From positions 434,001 through 498,000 of the forward strand of contig CAWAQG010000004.1 of the NCBI GenBank assembly GCA_963784135.1: 64,000 nucleotides of DNA, read 5' to 3'. The translations under genes were made by a program, and so were the position numbers. Positions 25,542-34,956 of the stretch are shown in pieces; position 1 is the stretch's first letter, and the number at the start of each line of letters is the position of its first letter. This DNA is from JADFXI01 sp963784135. GTDB lineage: Bacteria > Nitrospirota > Thermodesulfovibrionia > Thermodesulfovibrionales > Dissulfurispiraceae. The notes under the pieces are model-generated. The model searched no databases. It was not told the origin of the DNA and saw nothing but the letters and a program-made list of their open reading frames with translations.

Positions 25542-27977
25542 TTATTCGATCTTGACCGGGGAGATATGCCATATCTTTTCAGCATACTCACGAATGGCCC
25601 TGTCGCTCGAAAATTTGCCTGAACGCGCTACATTGAGGATGGCCATTCTTGTCCACCTGTCGTTGTCCTTATAAACATTTGATACATGCTCCTGACAACT
25701 GACATATGATGCATAATCAGCCAGGACATAAAACCTGTCCCCCTCAAGAATGGACCTGACAACCGGATGGAAAAGATCCTGCTTTCCAGGCGAGAAGTGG
25801 CCTTCGAGTATCTGATTGATGGCTTGACGAAGCTCCCCGTCAGTCTCATAATATTCCTGGGGGTTGTATCCGGAACTCATATCCATGATTTCTTCGGCTT
25901 TAAGCCCGAAGAGGAAGAAGTTCTCTTCGCCCACCTCTTCCCTTATCTCGACGTTTGCCCCATCGAGTGTACCGATGGTCAAGGCCCCATTCAGTGTAAA
26001 TTTCATATTGCCGGTCCCTGAAGCCTCAAGTCCGGCAGTCGAAATCTGTTCGGACAGGTCCGCTGCAGGGATGATACGCCCGGCCAGAGAAACGTTGTAG
26101 TTGGGGACAAATAATACCTGCAATTTCTCCCTTGTCAGGGGATTAGCTGCGATCACATCTCCTACAGCATTTATCAGTTTAATAATCAGTTTGCAAAGGT
26201 AGTATCCGGGCGCTGCTTTTCCTGCAAAAAGGACCGTTCTTGGAGTGAAGGTCTCGTCGACTCTTCCTTCCCTTAGCCTGTTATAAAGGGTTATGGCATG
26301 CAGGACGTTCAGCAATTGCCGCTTGTATTCATGCAACCGTTTCACCTGGCAGTCCAGGAGATGATGGTGATGAAATGTCAATTTGGTGGTCAAGCCAAGA
26401 TAATTGGACAAGGCGACCTTATTCAGTTCCTTGACCTCGCGGAAACGTTTACGGAATTCACTATCATCAGCAAGGGGTCCGAGCTTATTCAGTTCATTAA
26501 GATCTTTTGTCCATAAACTTCCAATGGCTTCTGTTATCAATTTGGCAAGCGGGCGGTTGGAATCCAACAGCCAGCGCCTTGGCGTTATGCCGTTGGTCAC
26601 ATTCCGGAATTTCTCAGGTGACATCAGGTAAAAATTATTGAACACTTTTTCCTTTAAAATACGGGAATGGAGCTCTGAAACACCATTGACGGTATGGCTG
26701 CCTACTATTGCCAGACGGGCCATGTGCACCCATCGCTCACCTTCCCCGGTTATCAGCGCCATTGTCATCTTGCGCTCCTGTTCGCCGGGGAATTCCGCGT
26801 CGACCTGTATCAAAAATCTTCTGTCAATTTCCTGAATGATCTGGAGGTGGCGCGGCAAAAGATGTCCCATAAGACCTTCGGACCATACTTCGAGGGCTTC
26901 CGGCAAGACTGTATGATTTGTATACGCAAAGGTTTTAGTTGTTATGTCCCACGAATCTTCCCAGCCGATGCTTTCCTCGTCGACAAGTATCCGCATCAGT
27001 TCTGCAATAGCTATGGAAGGGTGTGTATCGTTGAGCTGAACGGCGACATTATCGGGGAACTCTTTGTAGGTTTTATGAAACTTCCTGTATCTTCTGATGA
27101 TATCTTTTAATGTGGACGCTACAAAGAAATACTGCTGTTTGAGACGCAGTTCCTTTCCGGCAAGCGATTGGTCGTCGGGGTAAAGCACTTTGGAGATGGT
27201 TTCGCTGTTGTTTTTGTTCTCCACTGCCTTGATATAATCACCGCTGTTGAAATACTCCAGATCAAATTCACGGCTTGATTTTGCAGACCACAGACGAAGA
27301 GTATTGACAGTGTTGTTGCGATACCCCGGCACCGGATAGTCGTAAGCCATGGCCATGACCTCCTCGGTGTCTGTCCATACCATGCGTGACCGGCCGCTTC
27401 CGTAATTAATGGAATTGACCCTGCCGCAGAATTGGACCGGGTACAATACTTCCGGCCTCGGAAATTCCCACTGGCTTCCGTATCTAAGCCAGTTGTCCGG
27501 AATTTCAATCTGATGACCGTCCTTGATTTTTTGCAAAAAAATGCCGTACTCATATCTGATGCCATAACCATAGGCCGGATATTCAAGTGTGGATAGTGAG
27601 TCAAGAAAACATGCGGCAAGCCTGCCCAGTCCGCCGTTCCCCAGGCCTGCGTCCCATTCAAGCTCTGCAATATCATCATATGAGAGCCCGAAGGCGTTAA
27701 ATGTTTGCTCATATTCTCCGAATAAGCCGATATTACTGATATAATTTCCTAAAAGCCTGCCCATTAGAAATTCGAGCGAAAGATAATATAGCCTTTTTGC
27801 GTCAACGTCGTAATAACGCTGCTGGGTGTTGATCCACTGTTCAACCATGCAATCCCTTACGGACAGCACAGTCGCTTCAAACTTGTCTCTCTGAGTAGCA
27901 GAGTATGTATCTTTGGCAAGAGAGAAGGTAAGGTGGTCAATGAGGGATTCCTGAAACGCTTTCTGACACCTTGCCAT
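25542..27977 (-). CDS. glgP: Glycogen/starch phosphorylase
   Basis: Releases glucose 1-phosphate from glycogen or maltodextrin, using pyridoxal phosphate. 811 aa, full length. Family landmarks: YLSLEFLMGRLLGN near the start, GLGNGGLGRLAACFLDSL, RRWLLDSNRPL, the VKRLHEYKRQLLN segment and the PLP-lysine in EASGTGNMKFTLNGALTIGT. GGAGGTG precedes the ATG. Monocistronic within the inserted segment. Confidence 0.97.
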   Translation of the reverse strand: MARCQKAFQESLIDHLTFSLAKDTYSATQRDKFEATVLSVRDCMVEQWINTQQRYYDVDAKRLYYLSLEFLMGRLLGNYISNIGLFGEYEQTFNAFGLSYDDIAELEWDAGLGNGGLGRLAACFLDSLSTLEYPAYGYGIRYEYGIFLQKIKDGHQIEIPDNWLRYGSQWEFPRPEVLYPVQFCGRVNSINYGSGRSRMVWTDTEEVMAMAYDYPVPGYRNNTVNTLRLWSAKSSREFDLEYFNSGDYIKAVENKNNSETISKVLYPDDQSLAGKELRLKQQYFFVASTLKDIIRRYRKFHKTYKEFPDNVAVQLNDTHPSIAIAELMRILVDEESIGWEDSWDITTKTFAYTNHTVLPEALEVWSEGLMGHLLPRHLQIIQEIDRRFLIQVDAEFPGEQERKMTMALITGEGERWVHMARLAIVGSHTVNGVSELHSRILKEKVFNNFYLMSPEKFRNVTNGITPRRWLLDSNRPLAKLITEAIGSLWTKDLNELNKLGPLADDSEFRKRFREVKELNKVALSNYLGLTTKLTFHHHHLLDCQVKRLHEYKRQLLNVLHAITLYNRLREGRVDETFTPRTVLFAGKAAPGYYLCKLIIKLINAVGDVIAANPLTREKLQVLFVPNYNVSLAGRIIPAADLSEQISTAGLEASGTGNMKFTLNGALTIGTLDGANVEIREEVGEENFFLFGLKAEEIMDMSSGYNPQEYYETDGELRQAINQILEGHFSPGKQDLFHPVVRSILEGDRFYVLADYASYVSCQEHVSNVYKDNDRWTRMAILNVARSGKFSSDRAIREYAEKIWHISPVKIE

Positions 27978-28083
27978 AGGGCACCTCCGTGCTGTTTATT
28001 CAAAAAATCCTGACCGCTTCTAAAATACCATTTTTTAACAGCGTAAATCAGTCCCGGCTGCTGTTGAGAGACAACGGTAGGAT

Positions 28084-28287
28084 AACATATTGCTGTATTG
28101 CAATTCAGACAGTACAGGGTAATTTTTCTTTGCGAGCGATTAGCCCGCTGTGCCGGTCCTGCTGTCTGTACGGAACATCATCTGTGTTCCAGTTATATAT
28201 GTGGGCTCGGCGTTACTCGCCCACTGCCGATAACCCAGGCGCTCGACTGCAGAAAAACAACCCCGTACTGTCTGAATTGCATATGTT
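28084..28287. repeat. 204-bp imperfect palindrome (MITE-like)
   Basis: TGCAATTCAGACAGTAC (28099-28115) recurs inverted at 28265-28281; AACATAT/ATATGTT extend the ends and the TTTTTCT...GAGCG region also pairs inward. It could be a small non-autonomous element or a structured RNA. Confidence 0.5.
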
Positions 28288-28346
28288 GTAATGGAGATGG
28301 AAAAATCACGGGGAGATATGCGAAAATAAAAAAGTTAAACAAATAA

Positions 28347-28362
28347 AATCATATTCAGGACA
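28347..28362 (+). repeat. Right copy of the direct repeat (remnant of a hyfG 3' end)
   Basis: AATCATATTCAGGACA followed by TGATCTGTGA, which reads SYSGHDL-stop in frame; the TGA overlaps the hyfI GTG start. Confidence 0.85.
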
Positions 28363-28368
28363 TGATCT

Positions 28369-28878
28369 GTGATACGAATTCTTTGTCAAATATTCAGGAC
28401 CGGCATCATCACCGAACCGCTTCCGGCGGCTGCTGAAGAGGGAATAATTCAGGCAGGAACAAAGCTTGAAGAGGCAATCGGAAAGCATTTCAGGAGAAGT
28501 CTTACTGTCCGGCAAGTTGATGCAGGCTCCTGCAACGGCTGCGAACTGGAGATCCATGCCATAAACAACTCTTTTTACAACTGCGAACGGTTCGGCATTC
28601 ATTTTACCGCCTCCCCCCGGTTTGCAGATATGCTTCTGGTGACCGGCCCGGTATCGAGGAACATGGAGATAGCCCTTCGCAGGACATATAATGCCGTGCC
28701 CACTCCGAAGCTTGTGGTGGCAGTGGGAGACTGCGGATGCAACGGCGGCATTTTCGGGGAAAGCTATGCCTCTCTCGGAGGCATCGATAAGGTAATACCA
28801 GTTGATGCTTATATCCGCGGTTGCCCGCCGACACCGGCGGATATACTGAACGGAATACTAAAAGCTGTGTCCGGTTAA
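28369..28878 (+). CDS. hyfI: Hydrogenase-4 small-subunit-like (NuoB-type) iron-sulfur protein
   Basis: 169 aa. NuoB/HycG-type subunit that holds the [4Fe-4S] cluster nearest the large subunit. All four ligands are present: two in DAGSCNGCELEIHA, one in VGDCGCNGG and one in YIRGCPPTPADIL. GTG 28369 overlaps a TGA ending a 7-codon hyfG remnant, the normal coupled arrangement in such operons, so this gene once followed hyfG directly. It is now 5.5 kb away and needs its own promoter or read-through. No ferredoxin (HyfA/HyfH) gene follows. Confidence 0.9.
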   Translation: MIRILCQIFRTGIITEPLPAAAEEGIIQAGTKLEEAIGKHFRRSLTVRQVDAGSCNGCELEIHAINNSFYNCERFGIHFTASPRFADMLLVTGPVSRNMEIALRRTYNAVPTPKLVVAVGDCGCNGGIFGESYASLGGIDKVIPVDAYIRGCPPTPADILNGILKAVSG

Positions 28879-28966
28879 TCCGCCGCGACAGTCATTCTTC
28901 CTCATTATAGCCCGGTTTTGAGCACCGTCCTTTACTTTTGTTTCTGTTACGTGTTTACTTATAACT

Positions 28967-30550
28967 ATGTCGCTAAAAAAGAAAATTGTGTTCAGTTTTT
29001 TTATCAGCTCTTTTATTATCGCCCTCCTTATGGCGACGGAATACGTTAATTTCACCGGCATGAAAAAGGAAATTCGCAATCTTGAAACCGCGGACACGAT
29101 AAGGAGCCAGTCTCTGCAACTGAGGAGGCATGAGAAGAATTTCTTCCTCTATACAGCAATGGCTGACGCAGAGGCCGCTGCCGTTTACTTGTATCTTGGA
29201 GAAATGGATGCCCTGTTTAGGGACAGGATAGCGCTTGACAGTAATGGCAACCTGTTGGCATTGAGGGACCGCCTTAAGGAATATAGGGAGAGGTTCAAAA
29301 GAATTGAATTGTCTATTAATGCGTTGTCCGGCCAATTCGGCAATGCGGGTTATGGAAATGTGCGATACCGTGACATTTACCCATTAATCCAGCTGACATT
29401 TCGTGAGCATCCGCTTGAGGCGGCCGAATTTTTGGAGAAAACGCCTTTAGGACCTCCTGACCGGAAGTTGATCGAGGTCCTCAGGAATCTGGATTTGGAA
29501 ATCAAGGTCTTGAGAAAAAACGGTGAGGATATTCTCGGTCTTACTAAAGAACTTGGCAGTGATGCGAGAGGCAATATGGAAAATGCGATAGGCTTTTCGC
29601 AGATCGCTATTCTTGCGGTCTTCCCCATTTTTTTTATGAGCGGAGTAGGGACACTTTTTTTAATAAGCAGAAATGTGGTAAACCGCTTAAAACTTCTCAC
29701 CAGCAGTGTGGAAAGGACCGGCAAGGGCAGGTTCCCGCTTGTTGCTTCACCGCCGGTATCGCGGTGGGGCAATGATGAGGTGGAGATACTGATAAAGGAA
29801 TTTAACACTATGGAAGAGCAGCTCGCGCAGCGGGAAGGAGAACTCAGCGAGGAGCTGCAGCAGAGCAAAAAGCTTGCGGCGATCGGCACTCTGGCATCCG
29901 GTGTTGCGCACGAGCTGAACAATCCGATCAACAATATCTGCATATCCGCTCAGATACTGGATAAAGAGTCCAGGCAAGGCGGTCCTCCGGTAATAAATGA
30001 AGCGGTGCGCGACATTATAGGGCAGAGCAGGCGGGTCAAGAGCATTGTCGAAGAGCTGCTTGAGTTTGCGCGAGGGAAGGACCTTTCGCCCAGGGAGGTG
30101 GACTTAAGGGAAACAATAATGGGGGCTTATAAAATGGCGGGCACGGCTGCTGATACCGCGGATATAGATTTTAGACTTGATTCAAAGCCTGAAGGTTTGT
30201 TCATACAAGCTGATCCGGAGCAGGTGGAACGAGTATTTATAAATCTCTTTGCCAATGCCGTAGATGCCATGAAAGGTTCGCCGCTTAAAACGCTGAGAAC
30301 AAAAATAGTCAGAGAGGAAGAAAAAGTTATTATTATAGTGTCCGATACAGGCAGCGGAATACCTGCCGATGCCGTTGACAAGATATTTGAGCCGTTTTAC
30401 AGTACGAAAGACAAAGGCACCGGACTTGGACTTGCAATTGTTTTTAATATGATAAAAAGACATAATGGTGAAATACGTGTAGAAAGCGCGGTAGGGAAGG
30501 GGACCGCCTTTATTATCACTCTGCCGGTCAGGCTGAAAAAGGACAACTGA
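28967..30550 (+). CDS. Membrane sensor histidine kinase (HBM-like sensor, HAMP)
   Basis: 527 aa. One membrane segment near residues 7-27, a helical periplasmic domain containing LRRHEKNFFLY (resembling helical bimodular sensor domains), a second membrane segment near residues 210-235, HAMP, coiled coil, HisKA with the phospho-His in ASGVAHELNNPINN, and HATPase with NLFANAVDAM, VSDTGSGIP and GTGLGLAIV. The stop overlaps the start of the NtrC-type regulator, its evident partner. Two further kinases of the same design occur at 47905-49407 and 56805-58199. Confidence 0.93.
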   Translation: MSLKKKIVFSFFISSFIIALLMATEYVNFTGMKKEIRNLETADTIRSQSLQLRRHEKNFFLYTAMADAEAAAVYLYLGEMDALFRDRIALDSNGNLLALRDRLKEYRERFKRIELSINALSGQFGNAGYGNVRYRDIYPLIQLTFREHPLEAAEFLEKTPLGPPDRKLIEVLRNLDLEIKVLRKNGEDILGLTKELGSDARGNMENAIGFSQIAILAVFPIFFMSGVGTLFLISRNVVNRLKLLTSSVERTGKGRFPLVASPPVSRWGNDEVEILIKEFNTMEEQLAQREGELSEELQQSKKLAAIGTLASGVAHELNNPINNICISAQILDKESRQGGPPVINEAVRDIIGQSRRVKSIVEELLEFARGKDLSPREVDLRETIMGAYKMAGTAADTADIDFRLDSKPEGLFIQADPEQVERVFINLFANAVDAMKGSPLKTLRTKIVREEEKVIIIVSDTGSGIPADAVDKIFEPFYSTKDKGTGLGLAIVFNMIKRHNGEIRVESAVGKGTAFIITLPVRLKKDN

Positions 30551-31920
30551 TGAATTTTAAAATTCTAATTGCCGAGGATGAAGAAATTACGTTGAAACAC
30601 CTTGTGTATGCTCTCAAAAAGGAGGGCTATGACGCGGTCGGCGTTAAGAACGGACGTGAGGCACTTGGTGAACTGGAAGCGGGCCGCTACGATGTCCTTA
30701 TAACAGATATTAAAATGCCGGAAATGAGCGGTATCGAACTGCTGGAAAAGGCAAAGGAAATTAACTACGAGATCGAGGTGCTTGTAATCACCGGCTTTGG
30801 CAGCATTGGTTCAGCTGTGGAGGCCATGAAAAAAGGGGCTTATGAATACATAGCGAAACCTTTTGACCTCGATGAACTTATGCTTAAAGTGAAGAATATT
30901 CACGAAAGGAAAGTGCTGAGGAAGGAGAACGCAGCTTTAAAGGCCTTTTTCGGCATGAATAAGACCATTTCAATTATTGCTAAGAGTGAGAGCATGCACC
31001 ACATACTCGACGTTATTGAGAATATCAGGGATTCAGATTGCAATGTGCTGCTTACCGGCGAGAGCGGCGTGGGAAAGAGCCTCCTTGCCAAAATCATTCA
31101 CTTCACCGGCAGGCGGCAGAATATGCCGTTTCTCTCGCTGAATTGTGCAACATTGACGGAGGAACTCCTTGCGAGCGAACTCTTCGGTCATGAGAAGGGG
31201 GCTTTTACCGGAGCGGTGAAGACCAAACAAGGGCTTGTGGAGATAGCCGACACCGGCACTCTTTTTCTTGATGAGATCGCTGAGATGGCCTCAAACCTTC
31301 AGGCGAAACTGCTGAAGGTGATCGAGGAAGGCGAGTTCTACCGGGTAGGCGGTATAAAACCGATCAAGGTGAGCGTACGGTTTGTCGCTTCAACTAACCG
31401 GCAGGTCGGCAGGCTCATTGCCGAGGGGACGTTCAGGAAGGACCTTTATTACCGCCTTAATGTTATGGAAATATTCATCCCTCCGCTGAGAGAACGCCGT
31501 GAAGATATAGGCCCTCTGTGCGACTATTTTCTTGAGAAGCACCTGCCCAAGTCCGGCAAGAAGATAAAAGGCTTTTCAAAAGAGGCGATAGGGACCCTCA
31601 AGCACTACAGCTTCCCCGGCAATGTAAGAGAGCTTGAAAATATCATTGAACGGTCGGTTATTCTTGAGAAGAGTCCTGTCATCACTCCCGAAAGTCTGCC
31701 CCCGAGCCTTACCATGTTTCAAATAGAGACCATAGAGCCCGGCAAGATTAAAACGATTGATGAACTTAACAGGGAATATGCTGAAAAAATTGTTGAGCTG
31801 TCGGGGGGCAACAAATCAAAGGCGGCGGAACTTCTTGGCATATCGCGGACCAGCCTGTGGCGTATTCTCAGGGATGAGCAGAAAATCGATGCGCAGGATG
31901 ACCGTCCCTTGTCCGCTTAG
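30550..31920 (+). CDS. NtrC-family sigma-54-dependent response regulator
   Basis: 456 aa. Receiver (residues 1-120; acidic pocket EDEE, phospho-Asp in VLITDIKMPEMSG, Lys in IAKPFD), AAA+ domain with Walker A GESGVGKS, the sigma-54-contacting loop GAFTGA in FGHEKGAFTGAVK, Walker B TLFLDEIAEM, and a C-terminal Fis-type helix-turn-helix (GGNKSKAAELLGISRTSLWR). Activates sigma-54 promoters when phosphorylated by the overlapping upstream kinase. Target not identified; no -24/-12 element was seen next to the pair. Confidence 0.95.
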   Translation: MNFKILIAEDEEITLKHLVYALKKEGYDAVGVKNGREALGELEAGRYDVLITDIKMPEMSGIELLEKAKEINYEIEVLVITGFGSIGSAVEAMKKGAYEYIAKPFDLDELMLKVKNIHERKVLRKENAALKAFFGMNKTISIIAKSESMHHILDVIENIRDSDCNVLLTGESGVGKSLLAKIIHFTGRRQNMPFLSLNCATLTEELLASELFGHEKGAFTGAVKTKQGLVEIADTGTLFLDEIAEMASNLQAKLLKVIEEGEFYRVGGIKPIKVSVRFVASTNRQVGRLIAEGTFRKDLYYRLNVMEIFIPPLRERREDIGPLCDYFLEKHLPKSGKKIKGFSKEAIGTLKHYSFPGNVRELENIIERSVILEKSPVITPESLPPSLTMFQIETIEPGKIKTIDELNREYAEKIVELSGGNKSKAAELLGISRTSLWRILRDEQKIDAQDDRPLSA

Positions 31921-31981
31921 CCCGCCCTGTTCTCACAGTCTTTGTGTCCCGCTCCAGGCGTCAACTGAGTTCCTCTGCTGT

Positions 31982-32006
31982 CGCAGCCGGTCAATGACCG
32001 GCTGCG
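31982..32006. terminator. Bidirectional hairpin between convergent genes
   Basis: CGCAGCCGGT and ACCGGCTGCG form a perfect 10-bp stem around a 5-base loop, between the ends of two convergent genes. There is no T-run, so termination would be Rho-assisted or processing-related. Confidence 0.5.
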
Positions 32007-32027
32007 CCTTATAGTGGCCCCAGAGAG

Positions 32028-34952
32028 TTATAACTTTTGTGCGTCAGCATGTTTCTTGTTGTTCGTGCTCTTTGCGAATGAGGTGACAATACTGCAGTTG
32101 CCGGTTATTGCCGATGTTGTAAAAGTATTGCCCGAAAGAGTACCGTTACATCCGGTGACAGAGGCTATGCCGTATCCGGTGGTCGGCGTTACGGTGAAAG
32201 ACTTTTTAGTTCCGTAGGCGACTGTCTGGGCTGTATTTGGCGAGATGCTCCCGCCGGCGCCTGCACTCGGAGTCACCGTGTAAGTGATGGCTTTGAACGC
32301 GACCGATACACTACAGTTGCCGGTTATTGCCGACGTTGTATAAGTATTACCCGAAAGAGTACCGTTACATCCGGTGACAGAGGCTATGCCGTATCCGGTG
32401 GTCGGCGTTACGGTGAAAGACTTTTTAGTTCCGTAGGCGACTGTCTGGGCTGTATTTGGCGAGATGCTCCCGCCGGCGCCTGCACTCGGAGTCACCGTGT
32501 AAGTGATGGCTTTGAACGCGGCCGATACAGTACAATTGCCTGTTATCGCCGACGTTGTATAAATATTGCCCGAGAGAGACCCGTTGCAGCCCGTGACTGA
32601 AGCTATGCTGTATCCGGAGTTCGGAGCTACGATGAAAGACCATTTCGTTCCGTAGGGCAATACCTGTGGCGTGTTTGGCAAGATAAGCCCTCCTGTGCCT
32701 GCACTCGGAGTCACCGTGTAAGTGAGGGGATTGAAGGTGGCTAACACAATACAGTTGCCTGTTATTGCCGAAGTTGTATAAGTATTGCCCGACAGAGTCC
32801 CATTACATCCCGTGACAGACGCTATGCCGTATCCGGAGTTCGGGGTCAAGGTAAAAGACTTTTTCGTTCCAGAGGCGACAGTCTGTGGTGTATTTGGCGA
32901 GATAATCCCGCCGTAGCCCGCGCTCGGAATCACCGTGTAAGTGATGGCATTGAACGTGGCTGATACACTACAGTTGCCTGTTATTGCCGAAGTTGTATAA
33001 GTATTGCCCGAGAGAGTCCCATTACATCCCGTGACAGACGCTATGCTGTATCCGGAGTTCGGCGTCAAGGTAAAAGACTTTTTCGTTCCATAGGCGACTG
33101 TCTGTGGTGTATTTGGCGAGATGCTCCCACCGGCGCCTGCACCCGGAGTCACGGTGTAATTGAGGACATTGAAGGTGGCGGCTACAGTACAGTTGCCGGT
33201 TATCGGCAGCGTTGTATAAGTATTGCCCGAGAGAGCCCCGTTACATCCGGTGACACTTGATAAGGCATTTCCTGTGTTCGGAGTTACGGTAAATGCCAGC
33301 TTTGTTCCAGAGGAGACCATCTGTGGTGTATTTGGCGAAATGCTCCCGCCGGGTCCGGCACTTGGGGTCACCGTAAAGCCGGTGCCGCTCCCGCTGAAGC
33401 CGGCAGCCACAGTTTGGCTGATATTCATCGGTATGACGCATGTGCCGATACCCGAGCAGCCCGCTCCTGACCATCCCGTGAACGTGCCCCCAGTCGGTGG
33501 GGTGGCTGTGAGTGTAACCGACGTTCCACCAAAATATGATCCGGTACCGGTGGCCCCTGTCCAGGTCAGCGACCCTGTGTTCGGCGTGACCGTGCCGCCG
33601 CCTGTCGTGTTAACAGTCAGAGTGTAGGACTGCGGCTGTATCCCGACAATAAGTTCCTGGATGTTGGCTGACCATATCAACTCTGCAGTCCAGTTGCTTG
33701 TTATGTCATAGTAAGCGTCATCATAGCCGCCCCAACCGTAGTTGATATGCACCTGGTCGGTGCCGCCGACAGACTGGTAGCCGTCGATAACCACTTCATG
33801 CCCCTCTGTGCCGCCCGTGTTTTGTATGCTGAACAGTATGGGGCGAGGCGTTGGAGCGCTAAGCTCGGAGACGATCAGGTTCATCCAGTTGCTCGTGCTG
33901 TAGTTGCTCCTGGAGACCAGGTTTGCCGTATTGCTGTACTTAAAGAAGTTTACCAGGCTGTTTTCCGCATCTGAGGGATAGGCGCCCGAACCATTGCAAG
34001 TATACTGCATGTTGACCGCAATGCCGACGTCGGACATCAGCCGTGCAACAGCATCATCCTGCACGGTTGATGTCGAAGTAGATAAGGCAGTCGGCATATT
34101 TGCCCAATTATACGGATGCGCGAAATTGGCGCTCAACATGGGGCCCGTAAAAGAGGTCCCGTTCCATTGATACGAATGGCTCCCAACTCCCTGGTCAGGC
34201 CAGTTCCAATATTTCATTGTCTGCGCCATGGCCGTCGCTACGCACCCGGTAGGGGCATCCGAACAACCGGTTTCCGCCGGGGTATACTCGTTGTAGGGAC
34301 CGTAGTTATTGTCGTAGGGCCCCTGGTTCCACTGGGTTTGCAGTAACGGACCAACAGTAGAAGTGCCGGATGTCGCGCCAGCTGTCCCTGAACTCAGTGC
34401 CAACTTTACAGAAGCGGCGTTGAAACTCTGCGGCGGCGCGGTCATTATTTGCCAGGCGCGCGAGATTTTGGCGCCGCTTTGCGAGCCGGCCTTTATGGAG
34501 GCGTCAAGGGAAACCACCTTTCTGATGCTTGGACTGACGGCAAGGGCTTTCCCATTTATTACCTGGATATGGTTATAAATCTCCGGAATAATCCATGATT
34601 CAATAGCGTTCTTGTCGTCTGCTTTGGCAGGATCAAGAGTCGCACTGGGGGAGTAGAAAAGCACAGGGGAGAAATCGTCGTAATACGCCACCAGTATATG
34701 CCCGGTCGGGCTGATACTCACCAGATATCCGATCGGTTCGCCCTTGTACGACACAACCTGCACATCAGCCGGGTGCGGGGACTTGCTGCCGTTCCATCTG
34801 TGGTGAACAACCATATGGCTTGTCAGATAATTAGTAGCCACGACCATTGCGGTTTGCGGTGATATCTGCGCCGGCCATGCCGGGCCGGCAATCATAAAGA
34901 TAGTTAAGAGCGACAGGATAAGTACGATACCTTTGTGCCTGAACATAGTCAT
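32028..34952 (-). CDS. Secreted C10-family (streptopain-like) cysteine peptidase with C-terminal repeats
   Basis: About 974 aa. Signal peptide (MTMFRHKGIVLILSLLTIFM...WPA), propeptide (about residues 30-180), C10 peptidase domain with the nucleophile Cys in GCVATAMAQTMKYW and the catalytic His in TEGHEVVIDGYQ, then a Gly/Thr-rich bacterial repeat module and six repeats of about 73 aa (TVTPSAGAGGSISPNTPQ type), each with two cysteines. The repeats suggest cell-surface or matrix attachment. ATG 34952 is chosen because GAGGGTG lies upstream; the frame opens at 35009. It starts 4 bases after the OB-fold-like gene, so both fall under the c-di-GMP riboswitch. Confidence 0.88.
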   Translation of the reverse strand: MTMFRHKGIVLILSLLTIFMIAGPAWPAQISPQTAMVVATNYLTSHMVVHHRWNGSKSPHPADVQVVSYKGEPIGYLVSISPTGHILVAYYDDFSPVLFYSPSATLDPAKADDKNAIESWIIPEIYNHIQVINGKALAVSPSIRKVVSLDASIKAGSQSGAKISRAWQIMTAPPQSFNAASVKLALSSGTAGATSGTSTVGPLLQTQWNQGPYDNNYGPYNEYTPAETGCSDAPTGCVATAMAQTMKYWNWPDQGVGSHSYQWNGTSFTGPMLSANFAHPYNWANMPTALSTSTSTVQDDAVARLMSDVGIAVNMQYTCNGSGAYPSDAENSLVNFFKYSNTANLVSRSNYSTSNWMNLIVSELSAPTPRPILFSIQNTGGTEGHEVVIDGYQSVGGTDQVHINYGWGGYDDAYYDITSNWTAELIWSANIQELIVGIQPQSYTLTVNTTGGGTVTPNTGSLTWTGATGTGSYFGGTSVTLTATPPTGGTFTGWSGAGCSGIGTCVIPMNISQTVAAGFSGSGTGFTVTPSAGPGGSISPNTPQMVSSGTKLAFTVTPNTGNALSSVTGCNGALSGNTYTTLPITGNCTVAATFNVLNYTVTPGAGAGGSISPNTPQTVAYGTKKSFTLTPNSGYSIASVTGCNGTLSGNTYTTSAITGNCSVSATFNAITYTVIPSAGYGGIISPNTPQTVASGTKKSFTLTPNSGYGIASVTGCNGTLSGNTYTTSAITGNCIVLATFNPLTYTVTPSAGTGGLILPNTPQVLPYGTKWSFIVAPNSGYSIASVTGCNGSLSGNIYTTSAITGNCTVSAAFKAITYTVTPSAGAGGSISPNTAQTVAYGTKKSFTVTPTTGYGIASVTGCNGTLSGNTYTTSAITGNCSVSVAFKAITYTVTPSAGAGGSISPNTAQTVAYGTKKSFTVTPTTGYGIASVTGCNGTLSGNTFTTSAITGNCSIVTSFAKSTNNKKHADAQKL
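32070..33380 (-). repeat. Six tandem ~219-bp coding repeats
   Basis: Period about 219 bases (73 codons) within the C10 peptidase gene. The two repeats nearest the 3' end (about 32086-32304 and 32305-32523) are almost identical in DNA, pointing to a recent duplication; earlier repeats have diverged. Confidence 0.85.
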
Positions 34953-34956
34953 GATA

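Larger units (their letters stand above)
27978..28368. other. Non-coding stretch upstream of hyfI
   Basis: No gene supported. It contains the long imperfect palindrome 28084-28287 and the right copy of the hyfG-end repeat (28347-28362). Confidence 0.5.

Noticed and set aside
33223..33627. 134-codon ORF opposite the C10 peptidase repeats
   Set aside because: Open only because of the repeat composition.
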